A DNA stretch of 64,000 nt. It comes from Thamnaconus septentrionalis (Eukaryota; Chordata; Actinopteri; Tetraodontiformes; Monacanthidae). The notes beneath the pieces are model-generated. The model was not told the DNA's origin. It saw only the letters and a program-made list of their open reading frames with translations, and did no database searches. This document shows, piece by piece, positions 1 through 13,566 of the stretch. The stretch lies in the NCBI GenBank assembly GCA_009823395.1, contig CM020505.1, positions 9,381,129 through 9,445,128 of the forward strand. Reading direction: 5' to 3'. The translations under genes and the position numbers were made by a program. Positions within the stretch are counted from its first letter, which is position 1. Each line of letters starts with the position of its first letter.

Positions 1-3000
1 CTTATGAAGGCAGCTGGATTGTTTATATTTCAAGTCTGAAATCCGACTCAGTCCTAGTATCTGAATAATTTGAAACAGGCTGAAACAAGACCCCACCAGT
101 TGGAGTCTGAGCAGGACACTTGTTTTATATATATATTTTTTTTATCATTGGAAGGGGGCCATAATTAGTCCAACAATGGTCCGGACGTCCCCTTCATCCG
201 AGAAACATGCAACTCCTCATACTGAAGTGTTTAATATGCTAATCCTTGCAATTGATTGTGGTCATATGAAAAATCAAAAAGCGTCATCAATCCATATTCT
301 GCTCTGCGTAAATCTGTATTTACATGACATGCTGCAATGGCACATCCCATACCAGAGGGGCGATATAATTGTCTGCGCAGTTATAGGAGATGGTGACACA
401 CACGACCTGTGACACACACATCAACCTTTACTTCTCCTTCTGAGGTAGAATTGACATTTGACAAAGAGCTCCGGCATTACTTTCAGAGAAACTACTGAAG
501 CACACAGTAGTGACACGCTCTGCTGTGATAATCAATGATGTGTTCAGACCAGTGGCCAATCAATAACACATCACTGTGTAATCTGCTATTTGACATCTAT
601 TACTGCTTGGCCCACTGGTCTGTATCATTAGGATATAGTGTATGTACTGCAGGATGGTAATATACGGCTACAAGGCAAGAGTATGAGAGGTATTAGTGTA
701 ATGGCAGCTGGAGGACCGGAGCAATTTATACTTTACATCAAGGGTAAATTATGGCACGGGAGCAATTTATTCGGCCTTAGAAAAAGAGAGGGCGCATGAG
801 TACGAATTGTTTGTCAGATTGCACTCGTCCGTCCTTTAGTTTAAGCAGCCCTGACTGGGCTGACAGCCCTTGAGGTTTGATTGCAGCTGTGCCATCAGAA
901 CAAGTGGTGAGGGAGCAACGCACTGATAGAGAGGAGCTGGGTGAGTGGGTCTGCATCAATAAGGCACTGGACAGGAACCACGACCGGAGATGGCGCATAA
1001 CAGAGAGAGCCGGTCAGGCGGCAGACACGGACAGGTGGGCTCAACACAGAGACATTGCAGGGAAAAAAGGAGAAAATTGTCTGTGTTTCCCATCATTAAT
1101 AACCATCATCTTACATAACTCTCAAATATCTGCAGAGGAAATAGGGAGGTAAGGGGGAACATGGGATGATTGGAGATGAGAAGGATGGGCGACAAAGAGA
1201 GAAATGAGTCAGAGTCCCCTACAGCTGTCAGGGAACGGACATTCCCCACTGATGCAGTGGGATCAGCCGCGGCAGGAATGAGGTGTGGCATACCATGGTA
1301 TGGTTAATGTGGGACTAACTGATCAGCCAGAGAATGTCACGGCTGGAATTAATGAGTCTCGTGAATCATTGTGTGATTTTATAACCAAGCATGCGACGAT
1401 GGAAATATGACCCGTCCCATTGTTACCTGAGTGACACAAATCTTTTTTTAAAAGCAACGAGAAAAAGTGCTGGCGTATTGTTCAGAACACACGTGATAGA
1501 AACTAGTGATGTTGCAGATGAGGGAGGCTAAACCAGGACAACAGAGGACAACAGGGATGAGTATCTTACAGTGAATGTCCTTGGATCGTCCAAACAAAGG
1601 ATTAAAATAATCTGCCTTTCAAATAAGGCAGCATTACAGGTGATTATTGTGAGCAAAATACCAAAAAGGCCTTTCTGATCAATTGCTCATTTTGCTCTCT
1701 AGCACAGATGCCATGAATTACTCCTTAATTTTTGTCCTGTGGTAAAAACAGACAAAGTGCTTTACTTTGGAGGCCCCGTGAAATTCAAAAGCACCAAGCA
1801 AGACTCCAAGACCCCAGAGATAAAAAAAAAAAAGTCACTATCACAAAGGACACAGACAAAAGCCCATGTTTGTGTGTCAGTAGTACATGTGCAAGGTGCA
1901 TTTTCATGATGGCAGCATAAATGTGTAGATGTGGTTTTAGTTTGACTGTATTTTTCTTAAGAATTATGTTCCTTCCAGCAGCATGGACGATATTGCCTAA
2001 TCTTCCCAGAGACGCAGTGTGTGGAGTGGAATAATTCCAATTCTTCTGCATGACTTAAGACCATCTGTGCAAAACTCAACACATAACAAATTGAGCGAAT
2101 TGTGCTACTTCAAAGGGGATTTGAGGGTTTTTTTTGGATGTGGGGTTTTATTCAGTACCTAATACATTGAGTGTGTGCGCGACAAGAGCAAGACGTTTGC
2201 ATAAAAAAATACAAGCAGGGGAGTGGTGGCAAAGTCAGTATTGGGCACCTGAGAACGTCCAACTTTAAAATGTTTGCTACGGCTTTGCCATTGTTTCTGT
2301 CCATTAAGGTACTAATCTGTAATGTTCTGAAGTTGTATTTCGACATTTTACACTTTCTCCACTTCTGTCAAAAAAAATCCCTGGTTAGCCCTGTTACTTC
2401 TTGGTCTTATCCTGGACCTTCCATCCACCTGCATGGGAATGATTCAGGGGCCTTTCCCCCGGGGACGTGTTTTTAGCATTTCACCCCGACTGTCAGTGGA
2501 AAGAGTTACAATAGACATCATGGTGCCAAGCGCGGCAAATGTCACCCCTAATACTTATGGGAAGCCTCAAGCTGGAAGTAATACATCTGATTGGTTTGCC
2601 TCCCTTTACACTTTCTAAAGGCTCATCTAATTTGGAAACATGAGATAAATCCAAAGGATTTAGTCAGCACTCCCTCAAGTGTCCCAGGTTCCCAAAAAGA
2701 AAAGAAACATTGGTCCATTCGGAGGTCAGTAAAACTTAATACACACCCAATTCCAAAGACCTGCATTATGCTTTTCCTTTTCAGCCCCAGCCTCTTTAAA
2801 ATTGTCTTCTAGCTTAGTAATTGTCAGACCTCATTAAGTTCTAGCACTTTATAATGAGGGTTGCTGTCAAGACCGCCTGTTATAGCTTCAGCACATCTTT
2901 TGTGTATGTGAGACTTCTCTCCAGGAGGGCCAAGTACTATGGCTTAGTGCCATTCATCAAAAGCTTGGGGACTTGCTGGCAGCAGTAATTAGAAATTTGC

Positions 3001-5238
3001 GAGTTAGGAGTATTTAATGCTAAATAGCATCATTACACGGTAGTAATGTGACAAGTGACATGCAGGGCCCTCACTCAGACCCCCGCTCCTCACCCCACCC
3101 CTGTTCATTACCTGCAAAGAGCATGGCAAGAACAGATATCAAGACAATTCCTCTCACAGGTGAGCGGAAACAGCTCAGAGCTCAAAGTTAAAAGGTTATA
3201 CCCCGAGCTGTCTGCAGTAATTAATCCTTGCAGCCCTTTCAACTCTGTCAAGTGTGTGCACGTGTGTTTGCGCACGCCTGAGGATATTTGCTGTAGATTG
3301 TTGAGAAAAGTTAATTCTCATCAACTATGGCCTTAGTTAAACTTTTCAAAACGGTGAAATGAAATTTTTGTTGAAGGTCTTGTTCAACGTGAGCCATCAG
3401 GGGGCCACCGTTGCAGCCACAAAGACGAGAAAATCCGGTTTGTCTTCAGACATCCCTGGATAATCCAAACATTTAAAGGACAAACAATGAGCGGCTATTG
3501 AGGAAAACTCCCGAGAGCTGTCTGTCTGCGGCTCGAACTGTGATTGACAGAACTGACATTTACCGAGTCAACCTCCAGTTCTAGTCCGCAATCCTCGCTG
3601 GACAAAGCTTTAACCGCGGCTAACATTAGCCACGCTAATTCAACAACCTCCCTGTGTACGGCTCGCTGGTGATACGGTGGTGTCAAAAGCGCCAGAGAAG
3701 TGACTATTTCAATTGACAAGAGGTACTAGAAGTGTTAAAAAAATATATCTATATATATATATAGCTTACAATGATGACGAAGGAAAAGTGGTGACCAAAT
3801 TCTTTCATGGCAGTAAAAATGTTTTATCTTTCTAATCTTTTTTTTATTTATACTTTTTGAAATATAATTGTAGAACCAAACAAAGCAGATTCTAGATGTA
3901 TGTTAAAAGTAAGAGACAATTGAGACCAAAAAATGTGACCAGCAATTTTGGGCCATAAGACTGAAAATCGGTTTGGGCTCCCTCCCATACATAGTATATT
4001 AATAATGGTATCCTCTGGGCCACCGCATGACTGCTGAGCCCATGCTTTTCCCCATTTAATGGTGTCCCAGTGTGAAACTACTTAAATTCAGTAATTTAGA
4101 TAATTAAAATTGAAAATTGAAATATAATTTAAAATGAAACTATTTCAATTTGACTCTACAACGTTAAACCAAAGAGTCACAGGAACTTTACGAGAGTGTG
4201 TTTCTACCTCTGCGTTAGCGGACAGATATCTACTGACCTGATTAGCATAATCAACCTGAATTCTGGTCACAGTGGAAACACAGACAGCCACAGGCCAGAG
4301 GAACTTGCTGGTTTTTTTGGAAGGAGCATAAAAGAGTTCCCCCATGCCAGGCTGCTGTAAATGCCTGGATGTGCTCAGAAATATTGCTTTCCACCCTGCG
4401 CCCCATTTTTTCACTCCACCCACCCGATTTAGTTCACTTTGCTCGACTTCTGTGTCACTCCGCAACTCTCTCTGTCTTCAAGATGAACTTGGTGTCAGTT
4501 CTCTGTGTGCTCTTCTCTCTGCTGTCATTGTGTGTATTTCCTTGTGTCAGCTTGCATCGTGTGACCCGAGATGTAATGGAAAGACTGTGAAAAAAACCCC
4601 AAAACAAAACAAGTACAGCAGGGTGTGCAACCCAGAAAAACTCCAGGTTCTATAACTGAGTTGACATTCATACAGTAGTGTGCATGGGTATTTTTTTCAG
4701 TTTCATTTTTTTTAAACCCACCTTTTTGGCCTCTGTCTGTGTGAAGGGTTTCTTCAGTTCTGAACTCAAGCGTTTGCTGGGATTTTCTGAGGTAAAAGTC
4801 ACTTTTGAACAATTGTTTATGGCTTTATTTTATTTTTCTCCGTAGAGCCCTTCGAGAGGCAGGTTGCTCCCTTAAGCTGACCGACCAAGTCAATATTGAT
4901 CGTCCTGCCTCGAGGCCCTTCAAAGCAGCCTTTGCAGAGGACACGTTGAAAGCATCAGAAGTCATTAACAGCTCCAGGCAACAAATCCTAACTGTCAAGA
5001 TTTAAAATATATAGACAAATTGCATTCTGACAAACATATTTTTTGAGTCGGCCTGCGGGTGTGTACGCCTGCAGAGTGACTGTGTTTGTGATCTTGTGTG
5101 AAGCGCGCGTCTCACATGCGTGGCTGGGCTCAGTGTACACACACACTGCTCTGCACTGAACACTGGGGATCATGAGCCAGCGTATGGCTGTGTTGTGTAT
5201 ACACAAAAGACATGGGATCTGTGCGCGCGTGCCCAAAT

Positions 5239-5262
5239 GTGTGTGTGTGTGTGTGTGTGTGT
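5239..5262. repeat. (GT)n microsatellite
   Basis: About 12 uninterrupted GT dinucleotides. Related (CA)n runs lie at 5,902-5,920 and 5,934-5,951. Confidence 0.9.
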
Positions 5263-5409
5263 AAAGGGAGCAGGCTCGTCCTCTTGCTACCCTGGGGGCT
5301 CAGAGCCCATTTCCTGTTGTGCATTGTGATAAGTTTCCCTGTCAGATCCTCCCAGCACCACTATATTTCTGATAAGCTCCACTGCAAGTTTTCCCGACCT
5401 CTGGCACAG

Positions 5410-5476
5410 AGATCAATTTGAGATTGATTCAGAATGCCCTGCTGGGCCGAGCTGGAAGATCAATTTGAGATGGATT
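5410..5476. repeat. Short direct duplication
   Basis: An approximately 19-bp word beginning GATCAATTTGAGAT occurs at about 5,410-5,428 and again at about 5,458-5,476 with one difference. The copies are 48 bp apart. The origin is unknown. Confidence 0.6.
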
Positions 5477-8400
5477 GTTCACGCCAGGGGGCCAATGACA
5501 CGCAGTGCAGTGCTCACTTGCTTTCCCTTCTTTGCTTTCTTCACCCCTCGCTCTGCCTGACTGTTATTTCTTCTTCTCCCCGACATTATTTTCTCCGATC
5601 TTCTCCTCTCTCTTTCAATTGTTTCACACTTGTCCTCTGCTGTGTTGTTATTCCGCCTTAGCCTTCGTGCCTTTCAACCTTTTGCATCAATTCTTATTAA
5701 TGCTGATTCCTCTACCTCCCCCCTCCGTGCCCTGCCACCTTCTTTACTTTTCTCCTCCCAGCATCGAGTATGGGCAGCAGGGATGGAGTCGACTTTATTA
5801 GCAGAGGGAGCCAAGCTTTGTAGAGTGATAAGCCTGCAGGACAGAGGAGATAAGTCATCTGCCTTGGTTCTGTGCACATGGCTACAAACTGTAGGCGTGT
5901 AAACACACACACACACACACAGAGGTGCACGCGCACACATACACACACACAAAAATCGGAGGGAATTTATTTTTTATTTTCTCAATAAAATGATCATGTT
6001 CATCCAGCCGTCCTGCTGAAAGCCATTGGTAGCTGCACCAGTGACTCATGACCTTTTTATCCACACAGCTTCATGTCGGCAGAAGCTGTATCACTGCCTC
6101 CATCCACTCTCCTAACCTCTTCCCGCACCCATCCTCAGCTATTCCCTGCCGCCTCAAAGGGTCTTGGACAGTAGCCCTGAAACCAGCAGACGCTCTCGAC
6201 TCCCCCCCATCCGCAGACAGCGACCTTTTCATCAGCACTACATCCACCTCTGACTGAAGTGACCTTTCGCCACAGCACAGCCCTTGACATCTCTTCCAGA
6301 AATGGACTTCAGACAGCACATTGTCTGTGCATCCATATGGGGTGAAGGCTGACTGAGTGCAAAAAAAGTTGAAAAGAAAAGAGGCAAAAAAGAAGCGGCA
6401 GAGGGCAGAGGTGATGACAGATGTGGGACGGGAAGGTGCAGGTGAGGATGAATTGTTAGCAGCTCAAAACTGCACCTCCAACATTTTTCACCATTCCAGT
6501 GAAAAACGACAGAGGTGTGGCTGTCCAATTCACACACGTGTGTAAAGTGGTGTCCTACTGGCGCTGCACTATTAATCCAATCACAGCAATTTGAATAAAC
6601 ATGGATGTGCGTCTCTGTAAACGCAGCTACCAGCTGGTAAATAAAAACATGCGTATGTCTGCGTATGGGGATGATTTGGATTCAGGGGCTGTAATGGTGA
6701 ACAAGTAAGTACCACGTAAAACTAATGTATATATTAAAGAAGCAATACTAGACAAGAGCACCAGCTGTAACAAGAGTTCTGAGTCCGGAGCCATTGCTGA
6801 CCCCAGAAAGTATGAAAATCATAAAAATAAATCTGAAATCAACAAATATGAAATGCCAAAATGATCAGTGCTCCCTTTCTTCACAACCCATCTGGTAACC
6901 AAGGACAATGCAAGGAGGCAGTGCTCCAGCGAGCTCCAGTGAGCTCTGCCACAATGCCTACACAATCTCCTTTTACACAGAAATGCACTCATTTTCAGTG
7001 TCAGTGTACGAAACATCAAATAATTTTAAATCAATTCTGCCAATGTCAACTCAACTCAAGGTTTCCAGTAAATAGTATATTGACTTGAAATTAGAAATTA
7101 ATGAAAAAAACACATCAAAAGACTTTGAATATATTTAGAAAAAAATCAGGATGGCAAGGATTGCAGCAGCTCGAGGCTCTGAACTAAAGTGTGTCTTATT
7201 ATTTAGATTTTCTTTACATTATCTATTTGTTTATTGGCATTTTCAATAACCTGTTTAAATCTTATCTTTGCACAATACATTAATGGTTTCAGTGGCACAA
7301 TTACGTTGTAATAAATTCTATTTTATTCTATTCTATTCTGTTCTGTCCTGTTCTAGTGATCATTGCAGTTTTCCAACAACCAACCAAGTGCACTAATGAT
7401 ACTACTTATTTATTGTCACTGTCGCAAATCACAGCACTGACATTTACAATTGGCAAGAAAAAAAACAGCAGTTGTGCTGCAGCACCAGTCGGATGGTTTG
7501 AGGGATGAAATTCAGTAAACCTTAGACTGGACAATAATGAGCCAACAAACACGCTTGTCGACACAGCCTTTTTTTTTTTTTGTGTCTTATTTTGTTTATA
7601 AGAAAGGAAAAAAAAAAGACAATCACATGATTTTAATGCTACACAGCCTTATGTTTCATCCTTTATATTTTTAACTTGCTCCATTTAAACAGGTACCTGC
7701 ATTGTTTCCACCTCTGACAGCCGTATCAGAGGTGGAACAACTCAGGAACGAACAGAAGGTGAGATACAAGACACCAGGATTAAACAGACTGAGCACCAAA
7801 TTAATTAATTAAATGAGTGTGTGTTGCAAAGCAAGTCAAACAGAAATAATTTATTAGAACCCAAACTTTCTGGAGCGAGCAAAAATGTGTCTTGAGCTTT
7901 CCTGCTTTTGGCCGGTACAGAGATCCTCAATGTTCCTATTTGGCTGTTGATCTTCATCCCCCTTCAGATGAAAAAGGTAAACGAAAAAGATAGCAGACAC
8001 AGGATCTTTGCAGCAGTGAGCTGGGAGAGGCATCCTTACTTAACGCCTGCCAAGTATGAGCACATTTCACAGTGTTTCAGCAGCAGGGAGTGATTTGATT
8101 GGCTTGTGTCTCACAACGACAGCTCTGCCCCTCCAAATGAAAACACTGAGGCGCAAAGCCAAATCGCTCCCCGCACATGTCGTTTCACGGAAGCACCGTC
8201 GTAAGCAAATAAGCCTCGGTTTTTGTAATGAAAAAACGGAGGGAGAGAAACTCATTACAAGCTTTTTTTTCTCAATTTAGACAAAAAAAACAAACTGCGG
8301 CTATTACTTCTTCCTGTCTTTTTCTGTTTTGCCTTGGTCCCCAACTGCAATTGACTTTCTGTGGTTTGTTAAAACACCTGAACGCTTCTGCGGTCGTGAC

Positions 8401-8657
8401 CTCATATACAGGCCGCTGGTTCAGAGTGCACGTCATGACGCAGCTTTCGCTGGGTTGCATTCACGTGTTTTTTGTGTCTTTGCATAGACTGTATTTATCC
8501 TCCTCATGCATGAGACAAATTCACCTGTGAGTGCGTGACCCCCTGCACATTATGCAACACTCTCCTTTGTCAGCGTGGTGTTTGATCTCCATCTTTTATA
8601 AGACAATCGGGATGCTGCGTGCGCGTTTTCAGCAGCGGGGTGGATGTCATAACAGCA

Positions 8658-8683
8658 ACCTCATTCTGCCCACAGAATGAGGT
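8658..8683. repeat. Perfect 11-bp inverted repeat (hairpin)
   Basis: ACCTCATTCTG at 8,658-8,668 is followed by a 4-nt loop and its exact reverse complement at 8,673-8,683. No poly-U tract or other small-RNA signature is attached. It may be a regulatory palindrome or chance. Confidence 0.6.
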
Positions 8684-11600
8684 CATTCTCACTAACAGGT
8701 GAACGTCCACGTTGCGTTCTTGACTCCAGATTCGACTGAATTTGCCCTTTGCATTTTCTCTGCCTGTGGGTTTTCTTTTACAGATGTCAGCCAGTTGAGC
8801 TCCGGGCTAGATATGCAAATGCAAGCTGACAAAACAAGTATCCCAGCACGAGCGTATATGTGAAGGAAAAAGTGCCTAAAAATAGAAAAAAGAAGAAAAA
8901 AAACAGTGTGTTTAAACTACAAACAACCAAGCGACAATCGCGCAGCAGCAACAGCAGGTTTCCTCTTTATTGTAGAGAACAGTATTGAATCACCTTCAGC
9001 ACCCCGAGCACAGTGAAAACTGGAGCAACAGCAGACCTAAAGGCAAACCAAACCCACCCCATCCAAATGCAAATTTGCATTATTTTCACACACACATTTT
9101 TTTTACCTGAAAGTGTTTTTAGGCACTTCAGACAAGTGGACGGTGCTGTTTTGTCATTTTTACTCAAGTAGACCAACTTACAAAGTTAGGATGCAAAGTT
9201 ACACGTAATTAATTACTACTGTTTAAGCTGTGTAGCATTCTAGTCTCAAATTAAAAATTTTTTTTATATAAATTGTTTCAAGTGGCAGTTTGGTTAATTT
9301 AACAGGAGAGGTAATACGATTTTCTGGTGAATTGTTCCTTCTTTGTTAATGACAAAGGGCAGTATTATAAAAATAAACAATCTAGGACTTGTTTTTCTTT
9401 CTAAAAATGTTTGGAATTGTTAGCTCCAGTGGGTTGGATGGCGTCAGTCTGGCAAAATACAGTAAGATAAAAATTACTATTAATAAAAAAACAACAAAAG
9501 AAACTAATTTTGGCCCATTTAAACTGCGTGCCTATTACTATAATATATAACATGCATATGAGATGCTGAAGCATGCTCAATGATCATTTGCAGAATTTAA
9601 ACCCTGAAGGTTCCTCCTGCAGTGACTACTGCCCCAGTTAAACTCTGGGCCATCATTTCATCTCAGCACAAACTCCATTCGAGAATATTAAAGGAGAAAA
9701 AAAGGAAAAAGAAAAAAGAGGCACACGCAGCGAAAGCAGGCAAAAAATATCAGATAGCAGATGCTCTGGCTTAAGAGTGGAGCCCACTACCCAGTTTACT
9801 GGGAGGTAAAATGGGGCAGGTCAGATCTTTATTGGTGGGTTCTGTCTGTGATCATTCTGGGCCATGGTTGCAGGAATTTTAGACTATTCCAGTTCATCTG
9901 AATGGAACTCACTCAGAAATCATCCTCGTTTCTTGAAGATTCTTTGGATAATTGCAGCAGCTGCTCAGTTTATTTGACTAAAATCCCTAAATATGATATT
10001 TTTCAGTAATATCTGCCATGTAGAATTTTGAACTCATTTGCACCTCCTGAAACTTGTTTCTAAACTCTTTATAATATGTTCCAAATACAGTGATACCTTT
10101 GCTTCTTCTGCTCTGTTTCCATATTCGTGCTGAGATACTGAACACAAGCAACTGCTGGCTAACAGAAGCATTTCGGTCTGGTTAACCCATACAGATAATT
10201 AAACCATTAAATAATGGAACACACACACACACACATGCATGTGCCTCTGGGACTGTTAATATGGCACCTGGACCTCCTTATACAAGCCTCACAGCACAGT
10301 GAGCTTTGTAGTGGTGCGCTGGAGCACACAGGGGCCACAGCTGCAGCATCTGGGCTGCGAAATGTTTGCCACTCTCTCTGCCTCGTCGCCCTATCCACAG
10401 CTGGAGCGGGGCCAAGCCAGAGAGGACCTGTGACACTTTCAAAGCGGCGATGATAAAGACAAAAGCCTTATGCTGCCGGGATTGCTCTGGAGCAGTTGGC
10501 CCGAGGGGGGATGTTTAAGAGACTGGATAGAGGAGGAGAGAAAAAGCGTCTAGCAGCTTTGGATTCAACAAAAAAGACTTGCACGTCGTCGGAGAGTGCA
10601 TGTCGCTTTGCAAATCTGAAAAACAAAACAAGTCCACAATACGTCAGTGTTGGAACCAGTCAACGTCAGAAGCTTTGCAGCTACAATTCAGGTCAGCGCT
10701 ATGACGCACAACACTGGCTGTGAAATGTCAACACACTGACCCTTGGCTGACACTTCCACTGAATTTCTAGTAGTAGCAGTGTGAAAGATGTTTAGTTCCT
10801 TAGTCACAGTTCTCCATAATTGATATTTCATTCGTCAACACTCTTTGCTTTGTAAATGGTGAGTGACATTCTCCTAATCTGCAGAACCTTTGTAGAATTT
10901 CACACACAAAATAAGCTCGACCATTGGTCACCAACATGCTCTATATGCATCCAACTATATTCCGTGTCATCCAAGTGTCTGAAAGATGCAGCAGTGCAGT
11001 TTGACACAAAACGGTGACAATCGCCATATTTCAGCCAAATTGACCAATGTAGACATCACGCCTACATGTGAGTGAGCAAGGAATCACCCTGAACTCAACA
11101 CAGCGAGTGCTCCTCCTCTATCTTGAAATCATTCACTGACTTTCTGTACCTGCTTCTCCTGCACTCCTGTCTCTACTGTTCCACTGGATTCAGCCCTCCA
11201 TCTCTTTCTCTGAGGTCTCCTAAACACATCACAGCAAAGATTTGCTCATCTCGTGCTCGCCCACATGAATGTGCTCTTGGCTGTTTGTCTTCTATTGTTT
11301 TTTTGACAATAACATCCTTGATAGGTGTCTCCCCGTCTGTGAGAATGGTAAATGTGGTCCTTTGAAGATGCACAGAGCGGGTAAATGATCGTTTATGGGG
11401 GAACCACCCCTTTAATAACACAAACATTTCTTCAAATAATGACATTTCAGAAGTTAATGTGCAGAATGTGCATGATGCAAGATGTGAAGAGGAGAGCTTG
11501 GACTGTAGGCAGCTGTGTTTGGTGCCAGCACTGAGAGACGAGTGGGAGTTGGAAAAAGAAAAAACATGCTGCAGTCAGCATTATCAGAGTCGGGATGGAC

Positions 11601-13490
11601 AACTTTCTTTTTCCCTTTTTTTGCATGTTGACATAAGTGTGGTGTCACGGCTGCTGCCTCCCGAGAATAATAATTGAGATCTATGTGGTTGTGCTACATT
11701 CAATTTCTCTAACTTCCACTAGTTGTGGAGGTTTTAGGCGATCCTTTAGAAACACACAACCTTATTAATTTTAAACACACTGTATTCACAGCTCCTGAGT
11801 GAAAAAAAACCCATCCAAACAGAGATATATCTATAACACTGATTGCAATTAAATGTTGCAATTACATCATAATAACAAAAGCGCCACTCTTTAGTGCATT
11901 TGTTGGCAAGTGTATTTGGGATCGTATATCATAAAGCACAGCAGGGTGTCCTGTTAAAATATCTCCCTTGCAGCTCCCCTGTGAGCTTGTCATCTGCGCT
12001 TTTGTAACATGCTAATGGTAGCATTTTTATTTTTGCTGTGCCTCGCAGAGCTGCTAGATTTGCAGCCAAACGTGTGCGTTCGTCACCATGTCCAGGGCTG
12101 CAAACAGTGCTCCCAAGCAGAGTCGGTCATGAGCTTTATCAGGTTGATTCGTGAGGTGTGTTGTGCCACTGTGTGTGTATGAGAGTGAATTACCTTATTA
12201 ATGCATGGCTGCACATTGTTGAATATGGGCGTGCTGTATACAGAGGACAAATACTGTGTGGGGTTTAGCAGAGATGCACAGCGTCTATGTGTGTGCGTAC
12301 GCACGCGCGCGTGTAAGTGCGTGTGTATTCCGTCCCATACTGCAATTTTATACCTCTGCATAATATTCTGTGACATTCTGAAAGCAACAGAAGGAGAGGA
12401 AATGGAGCTGCCAGGGATGGAAATATGTGAGCGTTTTCGGTGGAGCTGGTAACATATGGAGTCGCAGTTCTGCGGCAGACTGAGTTATAATGAGATTTAC
12501 TAAGAGGGTTTTGGATAAAGCAGCTGGCATTAATATTATTACATCCCTTATTATTCATCTCCCATCCGTGTTGACACTTCCTGGATGCCCCATAAAGTTT
12601 CCCCTATTATTTATGAGTGCTTCAGTTGCTCCCATTTTTAATTTCTCATTGTCTACAATGTCAGTGAAAACCGGGCCTGGCTGGTAGTGCAGTTCCTCTC
12701 AGAAACATAACATTTTGCTATTAAAAAGCCAATCATAAAAAAGAAAAATGATTGTAAACATATCTGTGCAATTAAGAGAAAATAGGAACATTGAGACGGC
12801 CATTGAATAACAATGATTTTACAGTCGTTTTTCCTCATTAGAGCTTCCTGGTTTGTAATTCACAGCTTTGTTAGGGAGAGTACGTGAACTTTCAGAGGAC
12901 AAGGATGATAAACAATTCATTCTGGTGGGGTTAGAGCTGCGAAACTCCACACACACAGTTTAGTCCTTGTGGCTCTTTTCTCATTAGAGGAGTTCAAGCT
13001 TACACAGCTGTAGTTGGTGAAATAATGCGCTTCAAGGAGAGTGTTGGAGGTAAGACTAATGAGGGCATTCATGAATTTAAACAAGCCCACACACCATCGT
13101 CTCCCCCACGGGCCTCCGCTCCCTTCATCAGCTGTGGCACACAGTTAATACTAGAGTAGCGCCACGCTCCCTTATTGAACTGGCAGCGATAAACACAATC
13201 AGTACCAATCATATGTGTGCACTAAATCAAGTGATACATTAAAATGTTGACTGATGGAGACATCACCTCCAGCCAAAATCGATAGCGGCTTACGTGTGCG
13301 CCTGCTATGAAGCTAATAACTAATAATGTTGCATTGATTGCAGCACCGAGCTGCAGCTATTGAGTTCCAGATAAAGAGCTGCTGCAAATAATGGAGTGCA
13401 TGATTATCTCAGAGTGTTTGGAGGGGAGGGGAGTGTGTCTAGACCGTGTGGGAGGAGTGGAGAGTGTGGGTCGGGCTGGCTTGTACTCAC

Positions 13491-13566
13491 CCGTAAGTGG
13501 AGTTGCTGGTCCTCTTACTCGCTGCCCTGGAGCGGCTGGACTTCAACTCTCCGCTCATGCCGGCGT
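13491..13566 (-). CDS. Candidate internal/first coding exon, unknown gene
   Basis: I do not recognise the product. On the minus strand a consensus-like acceptor (pyrimidine-containing tract ending TGCACAG) precedes 13,566. An ATG follows at 13,558, and the frame stays open for 22 codons plus two bases. It ends at 13,491 on a strong donor (ACGG followed by GTGAGTA). The peptide begins MSGELKSSRS and is basic and serine-rich. This pattern would fit an exon carrying the start codon of a gene transcribed leftwards, with large introns. No partner exon could be identified in 1-13,490. Chance occurrence of both splice sites around an ATG cannot be excluded. Confidence 0.35.

Larger units (their letters stand above)
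1..13490. other. Gene-free stretch, left part
   Basis: No open reading frame here is flanked by convincing splice sites or resembles a protein family I know. The sequence is A+T-rich unique DNA with scattered microsatellites: (GT)n at 5,239-5,262, (CA)n at 5,902-5,920 and 5,934-5,951, a TTCTA-type run at 7,316-7,357, and several poly-A or poly-T runs. Some sub-blocks (for example 12,480-12,660 and 13,010-13,390) have little low-complexity sequence and many homeodomain-like TAAT motifs, which would fit conserved non-coding elements. That is only an inference without alignments. Confidence 0.6.
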
